This document shows positions 23,869 to 33,125 of a DNA stretch of 64,000 nucleotides, piece by piece. The notes below the pieces were generated by a model that saw only the letters and a list, made by a program, of their open reading frames with translations, was not told where the DNA came from and searched no databases. Each line of letters starts with the position of its first letter. Position 1 is the first letter of the stretch. The stretch comes from Pseudomonas sp. (GTDB taxonomy: Bacteria > Pseudomonadota > Gammaproteobacteria > Pseudomonadales > Pseudomonadaceae), in the NCBI RefSeq assembly GCF_030150285.1, contig NZ_JASLGE010000043.1, forward strand, positions 124,001-188,000, given 5' to 3'. The translations under genes and the position numbers were made by a program.

Positions 23869-25590
23869 ATGAATGCCCTTTCAGACCGCGCCCACGACCC
23901 CCTCAATATCCCCGACAGCCGGGGCCTGAACCTGTTTGAATGCGATGCTGGCCTGGCCGCCTTGCTCAAGGTTTACCTGCCCGGTGACCTGTATGCGCGG
24001 TGGCTGCCGGCCTGGCAGCAACTCGGTGCCAGGGCCGGTGGCGAGCTGGACGTGCTGGCGCTGTCGGCGGACAAAAACCCGCCGACCCTGCTGCCGCGCA
24101 CCCGCCGTGGTGAAGACATTCAAAGCATTCGCAAACACCCTGATTTCGTCGAGCTGGAGCGGGTGGCCTACGCTGAACTCGGCCTGGCTGCCATGAGCCA
24201 CCGCGACGACGGCACCTTACCGCTGCTCAAGTACGCCTTGACCTTTCTGTTTGTCCAGGCCGAGTTCGGCCTGTGCTGCCCGGTGAGCATGACCGACTCG
24301 CTGACCCGTACCCTGCGCAAATTTGGCTCCCCGGAACTGGTGGCGCGCTACGTGCCGTCGTTGGTGTCGCAAGACTTCGACACGCTGTTCCAGGGGGCCA
24401 TGTTCATGACCGAGCAAGCGGCGGGCTCGGACGTTTCGCGCACCCAAACCCGGGCGCGGTTGACCGACGGCGAATGGCAATTGTTTGGCGAAAAATGGTT
24501 CTGTTCCAACCCGGATGCCGACCTGGCCATGGTGCTGGCTCGCCCCGAAGACGCACCGCCTGGCATGCCGGGTGTCAGCCTGTTCCTGCTGCCCAAGCTG
24601 CGCCCCGACGGCTCGCGTAACGCCTACCGCATCCAGCGCCTGAAAGACAAACTCGGCACGCGTTCGATGGCCAGCGGCGAGATCACCCTGGAAGGGGCCA
24701 CGGCCTACCTGATTGGTGATGTCGGTCGCGGGTTCCAGCAAATGGCCGATATGGTCAACATGTCGCGCCTGTCCAATGGCGTGCGGGCAGCCGGGCTGAT
24801 GCGCCGGGCCGTCAACGAAGCGTTGTACATCGCGCGCAACCGCCTTGCCTTTGGCCGTCACTTGATCGAGATGCCGCTGATGCAGCGTCAATTGCTCAAG
24901 ATGATGCTGCCCACTGAGCAGGCGCGTTCGATGTTTATGCACATTGCCACGCTGCTGCCCAAGGCCGACGGCGGTGACGAAGCGGCGCGCAAATGCGTGC
25001 GCCTGCTGACGCCACTGATCAAGTTCCGCGCCTGCCGCGATGCCCGTCGGGTCACCGGCGATGCCATGGAAGTGCGCGGCGGGCTGGGCTATATCGAAGA
25101 ATGGAGCGACGCCCGCTTGGTGCGCGACGCCCACCTGGGTTCGATCTGGGAAGGCACCAGCAATATTGTGGCGCTGGACATTGGCCGCGCCATCACCCGC
25201 GAACAGGCCCTTGAGCCGTTGCATCAGCACCTCATCCACCTGCTGGCCGAAGCCGACTTGCCTGCCGCCAACCACCGCTTGTTCGCCTCTGTGCTGCAAC
25301 GCACGGTCGAGCGCGTGGCCGAAGTGGCCCTTGAGCGCCAGGACGAACAGGTGCGGCAGGCCGGCAGTGCGCTTTATCACATGACCTCGGCGGTATTTAT
25401 GGCCTGGGAGGCCAGCCGCCAACCGGACGATGCCCGCCGCCTGGCGCTGGCGCATCTGGTGCTGCAACACAAATTACTGCCCCGCGATCCGCTCACCCCC
25501 GAACCCGCGATTGAGGCCGCCTTGCTGGCCCGCCTGGCCAATGAAACGCCGCTCTCGTCCGCCGAGGCCCTGCGCCTGTTGCCGGTTTAA
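23869..25590 (+). CDS. Acyl-CoA dehydrogenase, AidB/ACAD11-like
   Basis: 573 residues, larger than the usual 380 because of N- and C-terminal extensions as in AidB-like enzymes. Flavin- and substrate-site patterns are FQGAMFMTEQAAGSDV (near 180) and GEKWFCSN, and the C-terminal WEGTSNIVALD motif is classic for this family. It probably makes the alpha,beta-double bond of the CoA ester activated by the next gene product. AGGAG lies 9 bases before ATG 23869; the frame upstream to 23797 lies in promoter DNA. First gene of a five-gene operon. Confidence 0.85.
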   Translation: MNALSDRAHDPLNIPDSRGLNLFECDAGLAALLKVYLPGDLYARWLPAWQQLGARAGGELDVLALSADKNPPTLLPRTRRGEDIQSIRKHPDFVELERVAYAELGLAAMSHRDDGTLPLLKYALTFLFVQAEFGLCCPVSMTDSLTRTLRKFGSPELVARYVPSLVSQDFDTLFQGAMFMTEQAAGSDVSRTQTRARLTDGEWQLFGEKWFCSNPDADLAMVLARPEDAPPGMPGVSLFLLPKLRPDGSRNAYRIQRLKDKLGTRSMASGEITLEGATAYLIGDVGRGFQQMADMVNMSRLSNGVRAAGLMRRAVNEALYIARNRLAFGRHLIEMPLMQRQLLKMMLPTEQARSMFMHIATLLPKADGGDEAARKCVRLLTPLIKFRACRDARRVTGDAMEVRGGLGYIEEWSDARLVRDAHLGSIWEGTSNIVALDIGRAITREQALEPLHQHLIHLLAEADLPAANHRLFASVLQRTVERVAEVALERQDEQVRQAGSALYHMTSAVFMAWEASRQPDDARRLALAHLVLQHKLLPRDPLTPEPAIEAALLARLANETPLSSAEALRLLPV

Positions 25591-25623
25591 ACGGCCGCCC
25601 CTTTTATCGAATCGAGTGACCTT

Positions 25624-26811
25624 ATGAACCTGTGCAAAGGGGCCCTTGAAGGGCTCAAAGTGATTGACCTCAGCCGCGTGCTGGGCGGGCCTTACTGTTC
25701 CCAGGCGCTGGCCGACCACGGTGCCGAGGTGATCAAGCTCGAACCCCTGAGCGGTGATGAAACCCGTGGCTGGGGCCCGCCCTTCGAAGGGGCGGACGCC
25801 TCCTATTATCGCGGGGTCAACCGCAACAAACAGGGAATCGCGGTCGACCTCTCGCGGCCTGAAGGCATTGAGCTGCTGCTGAGCTTGCTGGAAGGCGCGG
25901 ACGTACTGATCGAGAACTTCAAGCCCGGCACCCTCAAGCGCTGGGGCATCGACTACGCCGAGGTGCTCAGCCAGCGTTTTCCGGGGCTGATTCACTGCGC
26001 CATATCCGGCTTTGGCGGTGACGGCCCGCTGGGTGGCCTGCCAGGTTACGACGCTGTGATCCAGGCGATGGCCGGGCTAATGAGCGTCAACGGCGAGGCC
26101 GACGGCGAAGCGCTGCGCATCGGCTTGCCGATTGTTGACATGGTCACGGGGCTCAACGCGCTGGCCGGCGTACTGCTGGCTCTTAATGAACGGCATCGCA
26201 GCGGCTTGGGCCAGTCGCTGGACATCACCCTGTACGACTGCGGCGTGTCGCTGTTGCACCCACACGTCCCCAACTACCTGGCGGCTGGCAAAACCCCGGG
26301 CCGTACCGGCAATGCCCATCCCAACATCGCCCCTTATGACAGTTATTGCACCGGCACCGAGCCGATCTTCCTGGCCGTGGGCAACGATCGTCAGTTCGCC
26401 AAGCTGTGCGAGCAATTGGGTGCGAGCGACCTGTTACACGACCCGCGTTTCGTCAATAACGGCGCACGCTCGGGCAACCGCAAGGCGCTGAAACAGGTGC
26501 TGGAACAGCACATGGCAACCCATGATGGCGCGGTATTGGCACCCCAACTGATCCGCGTCGGCGTGCCGTGCGGGGCTATCGCAACGGTCGACACCGTCGT
26601 CGCCCATCCCCACACCGCGCACCGTGGCCTGTTGGTCGATATCGGTGACTACCGGGGCATCGGCTCGCCGGTGAAGCTGTCACGTACCCCGGCGACCTAC
26701 CGCACCGCGCCGCCGACCCTGGGGCAGGACACCCGTGCGGTGCTTGAAGGCCTGGGCCTGCACGCCGAGGTGATTGAGCAACTGTATGCGGCCGGTGTCG
26801 TTCGTGGTTAA
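25624..26811 (+). CDS. Class III CoA-transferase (CaiB/BaiF)
   Basis: 395 residues. Family III CoA-transferases move CoA from one acyl-CoA (often succinyl-CoA) to another acid. Visible motifs are LEGLKVIDLSRVLGGPYCSQ with an adjacent GAEVIKLE, and GYDAVIQAMAGLMSVNG; the catalytic Asp is expected in the LIGLPIVDMVTG-like region (IGLPIVDM around residue 165). It likely activates the imported acid. It lies 33 bases after the dehydrogenase. Confidence 0.85.
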   Translation: MNLCKGALEGLKVIDLSRVLGGPYCSQALADHGAEVIKLEPLSGDETRGWGPPFEGADASYYRGVNRNKQGIAVDLSRPEGIELLLSLLEGADVLIENFKPGTLKRWGIDYAEVLSQRFPGLIHCAISGFGGDGPLGGLPGYDAVIQAMAGLMSVNGEADGEALRIGLPIVDMVTGLNALAGVLLALNERHRSGLGQSLDITLYDCGVSLLHPHVPNYLAAGKTPGRTGNAHPNIAPYDSYCTGTEPIFLAVGNDRQFAKLCEQLGASDLLHDPRFVNNGARSGNRKALKQVLEQHMATHDGAVLAPQLIRVGVPCGAIATVDTVVAHPHTAHRGLLVDIGDYRGIGSPVKLSRTPATYRTAPPTLGQDTRAVLEGLGLHAEVIEQLYAAGVVRG

Positions 26812-26847
26812 CGCCATTCCCCCTGATGCCTATTGGCAGGAGAGCCC

Positions 26848-27642
26848 ATGAGCCTTGAGCCTGATTGTTCTGAACCGTTGGTAGTGTTGACGCAGCCCGC
26901 ATCGGGTGTGGCGTTGCTGCGGATCAACCGCCCGGCGGCGCGTAACGCGCTGAACATGGCCGTGCGTGAAACCCTGGCTGACTACGTTCGGCGCCTGGAT
27001 GACAGCCCTGACGTTCGCGTGATTGTCCTCACCGGCAGTGACACGGTGTTTGCCGCGGGTGCAGACCTGAGTGAACTCGTGGATGCCAGCGCCCTGCAAC
27101 TTTACGCGCGGCATGCCGAGCGTCATTGGCAGGCCCTTTCAGCCTGCCGTAAACCGCTGATCGCGGCCGTCAACGGTTTCGCCCTGGGCGGTGGCTGCGA
27201 GCTGGCCATGCAGTGCGACCTGATTATTGCTGGTGAATCGGCGCGCTTTGCTCAGCCGGAAATCCGCGTCGGGATCATGCCGGGCGCGGGCGGCACCCAG
27301 CGTTTGCTGCGGGCGGTGGGCAAGTTTCAGGCCTTTCGCCTGCTGCTCACCGGCTGCCAGGTGAGCGCCGATGAAGCACTGCGCATGGGGCTGGTCAGCG
27401 AAGTGGTGGCCGACGCCGACACCCTGACCACCGCGCTGGCCATGGCCAGCACCATCGCGGCCATGCCACCGATGGCCGTGGCGCAAATCAAGGAAGTCGT
27501 GCTCGCCGGCCAGGACCTGCCGCTCGAACAGGCCCTGACCCTGGAGCGCAAGGCGTTCCAGTTGCTCTTTGGTTCTCACGACCAAAAGGAAGGCATGCAG
27601 GCCTTTTTGCAGAAACGTAAACCGGAGTACCTGGGCCGATGA
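26848..27642 (+). CDS. Enoyl-CoA hydratase/isomerase family protein
   Basis: 264 residues, crotonase fold. The oxyanion-hole segments are FAAGADLSEL (near residues 65-75) and NGFALGGGCELAMQCD (near 110-125), and MPGAGGTQRLLRAVG follows. It adds water to the enoyl-CoA made by the first enzyme. AGGAGAG lies 7 bases before ATG 26848. It overlaps the next gene by 4 bases. Confidence 0.9.
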   Translation: MSLEPDCSEPLVVLTQPASGVALLRINRPAARNALNMAVRETLADYVRRLDDSPDVRVIVLTGSDTVFAAGADLSELVDASALQLYARHAERHWQALSACRKPLIAAVNGFALGGGCELAMQCDLIIAGESARFAQPEIRVGIMPGAGGTQRLLRAVGKFQAFRLLLTGCQVSADEALRMGLVSEVVADADTLTTALAMASTIAAMPPMAVAQIKEVVLAGQDLPLEQALTLERKAFQLLFGSHDQKEGMQAFLQKRKPEYLGR

Positions 27643-29171
27643 ACCGTCATTCTTTTCAATGCATCGGCATCGTGGGCACTGGCGCGATGGGGCAGGGCAT
27701 CGCCCAGATGATGGCCTGTGCCGGGCTGAGCGTGCGCCTGTTCGATGCCCGGCCGGGGGCGGCGAGCACCGCCTGCGAACACCTGGCGGCGCGGTTTGGC
27801 CGCTTGCAGGAAAAAGGCCGGCTGACGCCACAGGCCGCCGCCGCGGCGTTGGCTCAGGTGCAGGTGGTTGATGGCCTGGCCGCCCTGGCGGGCTGCCAAC
27901 TGGTGATCGAAGCCATCGTTGAAGACCTCGACGCCAAGCAGGGCCTGTTTCGGCAACTGGATGAGCAGTTGCCGGAAACCACCGTGCTGGCGAGCAACAC
28001 CTCCTCGCTGTCGATCACTGCCCTCGCCTCGGTGTGTCAGCACCCCGGGCGTGTGGCCGGGCTGCATTTCTTTAATCCGGTGCCGTTGATGCGGCTGGTC
28101 GAGGTGATCGGCGGGCTCGCGACGCAGCCGCAGGTCATCGACGACCTGCACGCGTTGGTGCACCAGATCGGGCATTACCCCGCCGTGTCCAAGGACTCGC
28201 CGGGCTTTATCGTCAACCATGCGGGCCGGGCATTTGGCACCGAGGCCCTGCGCATGCTCAGCGAAGGCGTGGCTACGCCGGGGCAGATCGATGCGGTGCT
28301 GCGTGACGGCGTGGGGTTTCCCATGGGGCCGTTTGAGTTGCTGGACCTGATTGGCCTGGACGTCAGCCTGCCGGTGATGGAGTCGGTGTATCAGCAGTTT
28401 TATCAGGAACCGCGTTATAAGCCGCACCCGCTGCTGCGCCTGATGCACGCCGGTGGCCGTCTGGGGCGAAAAAGCGGGCAGGGCTTCTATGCCTACGCGG
28501 GCAAGCAGGGCGCACCCCGGCACGTGCAGCCCGTGCCGCACTGCCCGGTGCGGCCGCCGGTGTGGGTGGCGGGCGACGACGAACTGGGCACCTCCCGCGT
28601 GCTGGCCCTGCTTGAACAGTTGGGTGCACAAATCGAACGCACCGCACACCCCTCGGCCCACGCGTTGTGTGTGCTGGCTCCGCTGGGCGATGACGCCACT
28701 GAGTCGGCCTTGCGCCACGGTGCCGACCCTGCCCGCACCGTCGCCATCGACACCCTGTTGGGGCTCGATCGCCTGCGCTGCCTGATGCTCACGCCCGCCA
28801 CCCGCGCCGACATGCAGCAGGCTGCCCACGCGCTATTCAGTGGCGATGGCGGCACGGTGGTGATGATGCGCGACAGTTGCGGCTTTATTGCCCAGCGCAC
28901 CTTGGCCTCTGTCATCAACCTGGCCTGCGATATTGCTCAACAAGGCATTGCTTCGGTGGCGGATATCGACATGGCCGTGACGCTGGGCCTGGGCTACCCG
29001 CACGGGCCGTTGGCCTGGGGCGATCAACTGGGCGCGGCGCGCGTGCTGCACATTCTGGAGCGCATCCACGCGCTGACCGGCGACCCGCGTTACCGCCCCA
29101 GTGCCTGGCTGCGTCGGCGTGCGCGGCTGGGCCTGGCGTTGAACCAGCCCGAAAACACGGTACCGGCCTGA
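27639..29171 (+). CDS. 3-hydroxyacyl-CoA dehydrogenase, PaaH-like
   Basis: 510 residues: an NAD-binding Rossmann domain (IGIVGTGAMGQGIAQ, residues 9-23), and two 3HCDH C-terminal domains (GFIVNHAGRAFGTEAL near 188 and GFIAQRTLASVINLA near 415). The double C-terminal form is that of PaaH/PaaC from phenylacetate degradation. It oxidises the hydroxyacyl-CoA to the 3-ketoacyl-CoA. Start overlaps the hydratase stop (ATGA). Confidence 0.9.
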   Translation: MNRHSFQCIGIVGTGAMGQGIAQMMACAGLSVRLFDARPGAASTACEHLAARFGRLQEKGRLTPQAAAAALAQVQVVDGLAALAGCQLVIEAIVEDLDAKQGLFRQLDEQLPETTVLASNTSSLSITALASVCQHPGRVAGLHFFNPVPLMRLVEVIGGLATQPQVIDDLHALVHQIGHYPAVSKDSPGFIVNHAGRAFGTEALRMLSEGVATPGQIDAVLRDGVGFPMGPFELLDLIGLDVSLPVMESVYQQFYQEPRYKPHPLLRLMHAGGRLGRKSGQGFYAYAGKQGAPRHVQPVPHCPVRPPVWVAGDDELGTSRVLALLEQLGAQIERTAHPSAHALCVLAPLGDDATESALRHGADPARTVAIDTLLGLDRLRCLMLTPATRADMQQAAHALFSGDGGTVVMMRDSCGFIAQRTLASVINLACDIAQQGIASVADIDMAVTLGLGYPHGPLAWGDQLGAARVLHILERIHALTGDPRYRPSAWLRRRARLGLALNQPENTVPA

Positions 29172-29204
29172 ACGGCTCCCCGCTTATCTATTGGAAGTGT
29201 TGTC

Positions 29205-30407
29205 ATGCTTGATGCTTATATCTACAGCGGTTTGCGCACCCCCTTTGGTCGCCATGCCGGGAGTTTGTCCGGGGTTCGCCCGGACGACCTGATCGGCGCG
29301 TTGCTGGCGCGCGTGATGGACACCTCGGGCTTGCCGGCCCTGGCCCTGGAAGAGGTGATCGTGGGCTGCACCAATCAGGCCGGAGAAGACAGCCGCAACG
29401 TTGCCCGCAACGCGTTGCTCAGTGCCGGCCTGCCCCTGCACGTGGCGGGGCAAACGGTGAACCGCCTGTGCGGCAGCGGCCTGTCGGCGGTGATCGACGC
29501 GGCCCGTGCCATCACCTGCGGCGAAGGCCAGTTGTACCTGGCCGGTGGGGTAGAAAGCATGTCCCGGGCACCGCTGGTGATCGCCAAAGCCCAGAGCCCG
29601 TTTAGCCGCACCCAGGAAATGGCCGACAGCACGATGGGTGCACGCTTCAGCAACCCGACGCTGGTGCAGCGCTATGGCAACGACAGCATGCCCGAAACCG
29701 GCGACAACGTAGCCCGGCAGTACGGCATCAGCCGCGAAGACGCCGACCGTTTTGCGGCGGCGTCTCAGGCGCGTTATGCCACGGCGCTGGCTAACGGCGT
29801 GTTGGACGGTGAAATCCTGGCTGTCGATGTCCCCACCGGGCGCAAGGGCCAGACCCACACGGTGGCCCATGACGAACACCCGCGCCCCCAGTCCGACCTG
29901 GCGGCCTTGTCGCGTTTGCAGCCGTTGTTTGCCGAAGGCGTGGTCACGGCAGGCAACGCCTCGGGCATCAACGACGGTGCTGCCGTCCTGTTGCTGGGCA
30001 GCCGCGCCATGGGCACACAACATGGCGTCGTGCCGATGGCGCGTGTGTTGTCCTCGGCGGTGGTCGGGGTTGAGCCGCGCCTTATGGGCATTGGCCCGCA
30101 CCGGGCCATTGAGGTGGCCTTGGCGCGTGCCGGGATCAGCCTGGCGGATGTTGACCTGATCGAGATCAACGAGGCGTTCGCTTCTCAGGTGCTGTCGTGC
30201 CTCAAAGCGCTGGGCGTGAGCTTCGACGACCCGCGCGTCAACCCCCACGGCGGAGCCATCGCCATCGGCCACCCGCTGGGGGCCTCGGGCGCGCGTCTGG
30301 TACTGAGCGCGTGTCGCACCCTGCAACGGCACCGCCTGCGCTACGCCGTGGTCAGCCTCTGTGTGGGGGTTGGCCAAGGCGTGGCGGTCGTCATCGAACG
30401 TGTTTGA
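29205..30407 (+). CDS. Thiolase of the beta-ketoadipyl-CoA (PcaF/PaaJ) type
   Basis: 400 residues. Catalytic Cys89 lies in NRLCGSGLSAV; the base motif GHPLGASGAR and the last cysteine in SLCVGVGQG are present. The segments GCTNQAGEDSRNVARNA and NDSMPETGDNVARQYGISR match PcaF/PaaJ, which cleave 3-oxoadipyl-CoA to succinyl-CoA and acetyl-CoA, better than short-chain acetoacetyl thiolases. It closes the operon and hints at a dicarboxylic acid substrate. GGAAGTG precedes the start by 7 bases. Confidence 0.9.
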   Translation: MLDAYIYSGLRTPFGRHAGSLSGVRPDDLIGALLARVMDTSGLPALALEEVIVGCTNQAGEDSRNVARNALLSAGLPLHVAGQTVNRLCGSGLSAVIDAARAITCGEGQLYLAGGVESMSRAPLVIAKAQSPFSRTQEMADSTMGARFSNPTLVQRYGNDSMPETGDNVARQYGISREDADRFAAASQARYATALANGVLDGEILAVDVPTGRKGQTHTVAHDEHPRPQSDLAALSRLQPLFAEGVVTAGNASGINDGAAVLLLGSRAMGTQHGVVPMARVLSSAVVGVEPRLMGIGPHRAIEVALARAGISLADVDLIEINEAFASQVLSCLKALGVSFDDPRVNPHGGAIAIGHPLGASGARLVLSACRTLQRHRLRYAVVSLCVGVGQGVAVVIERV

Positions 30408-30463
30408 ACGGGGCACCGCGGCGCCTGGTCTCGCGACGACTGTGTCGGAGTGCCGCATCACGC

Positions 30464-30500
30464 CGGACGTAGCCTCGCGCTGCTCGTCAACGACTACAGG
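30464..30500 (-). repeat. REP-like element, copy 1
   Basis: A 37-base element (core GTAGCCTCGCGC, later GTCAACGACTACAGG) that matches, at 35 of 37 positions and in the opposite orientation, the element at 41516-41552. The pattern AGGCTACGTCCG is typical of Pseudomonas intergenic REP-type repeats. Confidence 0.7.
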
Positions 30501-30527
30501 GTTTGCGTAAACCGGGGGCGCGGTGGC

Positions 30528-32123
30528 TCAGCCTTTGAAGTAGATCTGCGCCGCGTTGCCCCCCAACCCTTCAGCCCCGACGTAGAAGTCGGTGACGCGT
30601 TTGTCGTAGACGATGGGGCTGACCTGGGTCGAGATGCCGAGGTCGGGCAGGTCTTCGATGATGGTTTTCTGGAACTCGGCAAACAGGTCGTAGCGCTTCT
30701 GTACGTCGGTTTCGATCGCGGCCGTTTCCAGCAAGGCATCGACTTTCGGGTTGCTGTAGTGCGAGCCGTTGGAGAAGGGCACGCCCGGCTGGAAGTTTTT
30801 CGACCAGTACAGGCGCTGCACGCCCACGGTGGGGTCGAACAGGTTGCTCATGCCGTTCAGGGTGAAGTCGAAATCGCGGTCGGTGTAGACGCGTTTGACG
30901 TAGGTGGCGAAGTCCTGCGAGCGCAGGGTGACGTGGATACCAATCTTCGCCAGTGCCTGTTTAAGGTAGTCGGCCGTGCGGCGGTAGGTTTCCGGGCCCG
31001 GCAGTGGGTCGAGGGTCAGTGTGAACCGTACGCCCTTGGCGTCACGGGGTAAGCCGGCGTCGTCGAGCAGTTGGTTGGCTTTGGCCACGTCGAAGGCATG
31101 GCGCGGCAGGTCCTGGGCGTAGAAGTTTTTCATCGCCGGGCTGATCGGCCCGTACAGCGGTTGGCCGTAGCCCAGGAAGATGGTCTTGCGGATAAAGTCG
31201 AGGTTGATGGCGTGGGCAATGGCCTGGCGTACCGGGTGCTGCTTGAGGATCGGGTGGTCCAGGTTGAATTCCACTCGGGTGATGCTGTTGATGTAAGGGT
31301 CGTCGCGGTTCTCGATGCGCAGGCGCGGGTTGGTTTTGATGCGTTCAATGTCGCTCAGGGGGACCCCACCGGTTGAGAGGTCAAGTTCGCCCGCTTCAAG
31401 GGCCGCCACCGTGGCCGCCGAGTCGGCAATAAAGCGCACGATGATGCGGTCCAGGTACGGTTTGGGCGCGTCCCAGTAATGCGGGTTGCGCTCCAGTATC
31501 ACATGGCTGCCACGTACCCATTCCTTGAACACAAAGGGCCCGGTGCCCATCGGCGCGGTGGCGTTGGGGTGGGTTTCGGGGCGGGCGTCTTGGTACACGT
31601 GCCGGGCCACGATGGGCGACTCGCAGGCCGCCAGTGCCGTCAGCAGGTAGGGCGCGGGTTTGCTCAGCGTGAGTTGCACCTGCAACGGGTTGACCGCGCG
31701 AATGTCCGACACGTTGGCAAAGGTCGCCCGGCCACGGGGGTTGGCGGTTTTCAGGGTGTTCAGGGAGAACACCACATCGTCGGCGGTGAAGGGCTGGCCG
31801 TCGTGCCACTTCACGCCTTCGCGCAGGTTGAAGGTGTAGGTCAAACCGTCGTCGCTCACGGCCCAGGCGGTGGCCAGTTGCGGTAGGGGCTTGAGGTCCA
31901 GGTCGTAGGTCAGCAAGCCTTCGGTGACTTTGCCAGTGATGTACACCGCCGCCCCCGCCGTGTGCGTGAGGTTGACCAGAATCGGCGGTTCGATGGCAAT
32001 GTGCATGTTCAGCGTGCCGCCGCGCACGGGTGTGTCAGCGGCGTAGGAAAATGTGGGCGTCAGTTGCAGCAGGGCGGCGGTGGCGCTGGTATAGGCCAGT
32101 AGCTGGCGGCGGGTCAGGGGCAT
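30528..32123 (-). CDS. Dpp/Ni-type ABC substrate-binding protein, module 1
   Basis: 531-residue periplasmic binding protein of the SBP_bac_5 class. The signal peptide has a twin-arginine pattern (LTRRQLLAY) and ends about SYA-A. The family signatures YTFNLREGVKWHDGQPFTADDV and GTGPFVFKEW are clear (in both I give only key parts: WHDGQPF, GTGPF). By eye it has one cysteine and five methionines. It is the last gene of the minus-strand operon B-C-AKR-SBP. Genes around it point to organosulfur uptake rather than peptides. Confidence 0.85.
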   Translation of the reverse strand: MPLTRRQLLAYTSATAALLQLTPTFSYAADTPVRGGTLNMHIAIEPPILVNLTHTAGAAVYITGKVTEGLLTYDLDLKPLPQLATAWAVSDDGLTYTFNLREGVKWHDGQPFTADDVVFSLNTLKTANPRGRATFANVSDIRAVNPLQVQLTLSKPAPYLLTALAACESPIVARHVYQDARPETHPNATAPMGTGPFVFKEWVRGSHVILERNPHYWDAPKPYLDRIIVRFIADSAATVAALEAGELDLSTGGVPLSDIERIKTNPRLRIENRDDPYINSITRVEFNLDHPILKQHPVRQAIAHAINLDFIRKTIFLGYGQPLYGPISPAMKNFYAQDLPRHAFDVAKANQLLDDAGLPRDAKGVRFTLTLDPLPGPETYRRTADYLKQALAKIGIHVTLRSQDFATYVKRVYTDRDFDFTLNGMSNLFDPTVGVQRLYWSKNFQPGVPFSNGSHYSNPKVDALLETAAIETDVQKRYDLFAEFQKTIIEDLPDLGISTQVSPIVYDKRVTDFYVGAEGLGGNAAQIYFKG

Positions 32124-32168
32124 GATGGCATCCGGTGCGGGCGGGCCCGTTTAACGGGCCCGGCTTAG

Positions 32169-33109
32169 TCAGTTAAAGGGGGTACGGCCTTCCACCGGAT
32201 GACCCGGGTCGGTAAAGCCCAAGGTCGAGGTGTGGCCCGGGCTCACGAGTTGGTCGACGAAGGCTTCGTCGGCGGCGCTGATCTTCACTTGCAACGCACG
32301 CTGGTAGTCGTCCCACTGCGCTTCGGTGCGGGGCCCGGCGATGGCCGAGGTGACCTGGCGGTTGTTCAGCACCCAGGCCAAGGCAAAATCCGCCGGGGTG
32401 ATGTCGCGACCGCTCAGGTGTTCCTGAATGCGTTGTGCCACGGCCAAGGATTCCGGCCGCCATTCGGTTTCCAGCACGCGTTTGTCACTGCGGCCCACGC
32501 GCGAATCCGCGGCCGGTTGTACGTCGGGGCGGTATTTGCCGGTGAGCACGCCACGGGCCAGCGGGCTGTACGTGACCACGCCCAGGCCAAAATGATTGGC
32601 CGCCGGGATCTGCTCAGCCTCGGCGGTGCGGTTGACGATGTTGTACAGCGGCTGGCTGGCCACCGGGCGGTCGATGCCCAGTTCGTCGGCCAGTTGCACC
32701 ACCTCGGCAATGCGCCAGCCACGGAAGTTCGACACGCCAAAGTGGCGCAGTTTGCCTTGCTTGATCAGGTCGGCAATGGCGCGTACGCCTTCCCCCAGCG
32801 GAGCGTCGAAGGTGGCGTGGTGGAAGTACAGAATGTCGATGTAGTCGGTGCCCAGGCGGCCCGGGAGTAGCCAAATTTGGTGGCCAGTACCCAATGGTCG
32901 CGCTGGTGAGCAATGGCGCGGCCCACCACGGTTTCAGATTGGCCGTCGTGGTACACATCGGCGGTGTCGATAAAGTTGACGCCCTGTTCGTAAGCCTTGG
33001 CGATGATGCGCCGCGCCGTGGCCTCATCGGTGGGGCCGCCAAACATCATGCTGCCCAGTGTCAGCGGTGAAACCTTGAGGGCGCTGCGGCCCAGGTAGCG
33101 GTAATCCAT
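32169..33109 (-). pseudogene. Aldo/keto reductase broken by internal deletion, module 1
   Basis: The N-terminal part (from ATG 33109: YRYLGRSALKVSPLTLGSMM) and the C-terminal part (GRLGTDYIDILYFHHATF onwards) are both good aldo/keto reductase sequence but lie in different frames. The break is near 32875, after VLATKFG. Compared with the intact paralogue at 51357, about 25-28 codons between TKF and the LGTDYID strand are missing, so a deletion of a length not divisible by three caused the frameshift. The lost part includes strand-helix elements of the barrel, so a ribosomal slip would not restore an active enzyme. Confidence 0.8.
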
Positions 33110-33125
33110 ACATATCACTCCAGCG

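Noticed and set aside
24217..25470. 417-codon minus-strand frame opposite the acyl-CoA dehydrogenase gene
   Set aside because: Antisense shadow; no family pattern, and the dehydrogenase motifs are complete on the plus strand.
27576..28829. 417-codon minus-strand frame inside the 3-hydroxyacyl-CoA dehydrogenase gene
   Set aside because: Antisense shadow; no start context and no recognisable domain, while the plus strand has complete catalytic motifs.
29184..30461. 425-codon minus-strand frame opposite the thiolase gene
   Set aside because: Antisense shadow with unusual composition; the thiolase on the plus strand is unambiguous.
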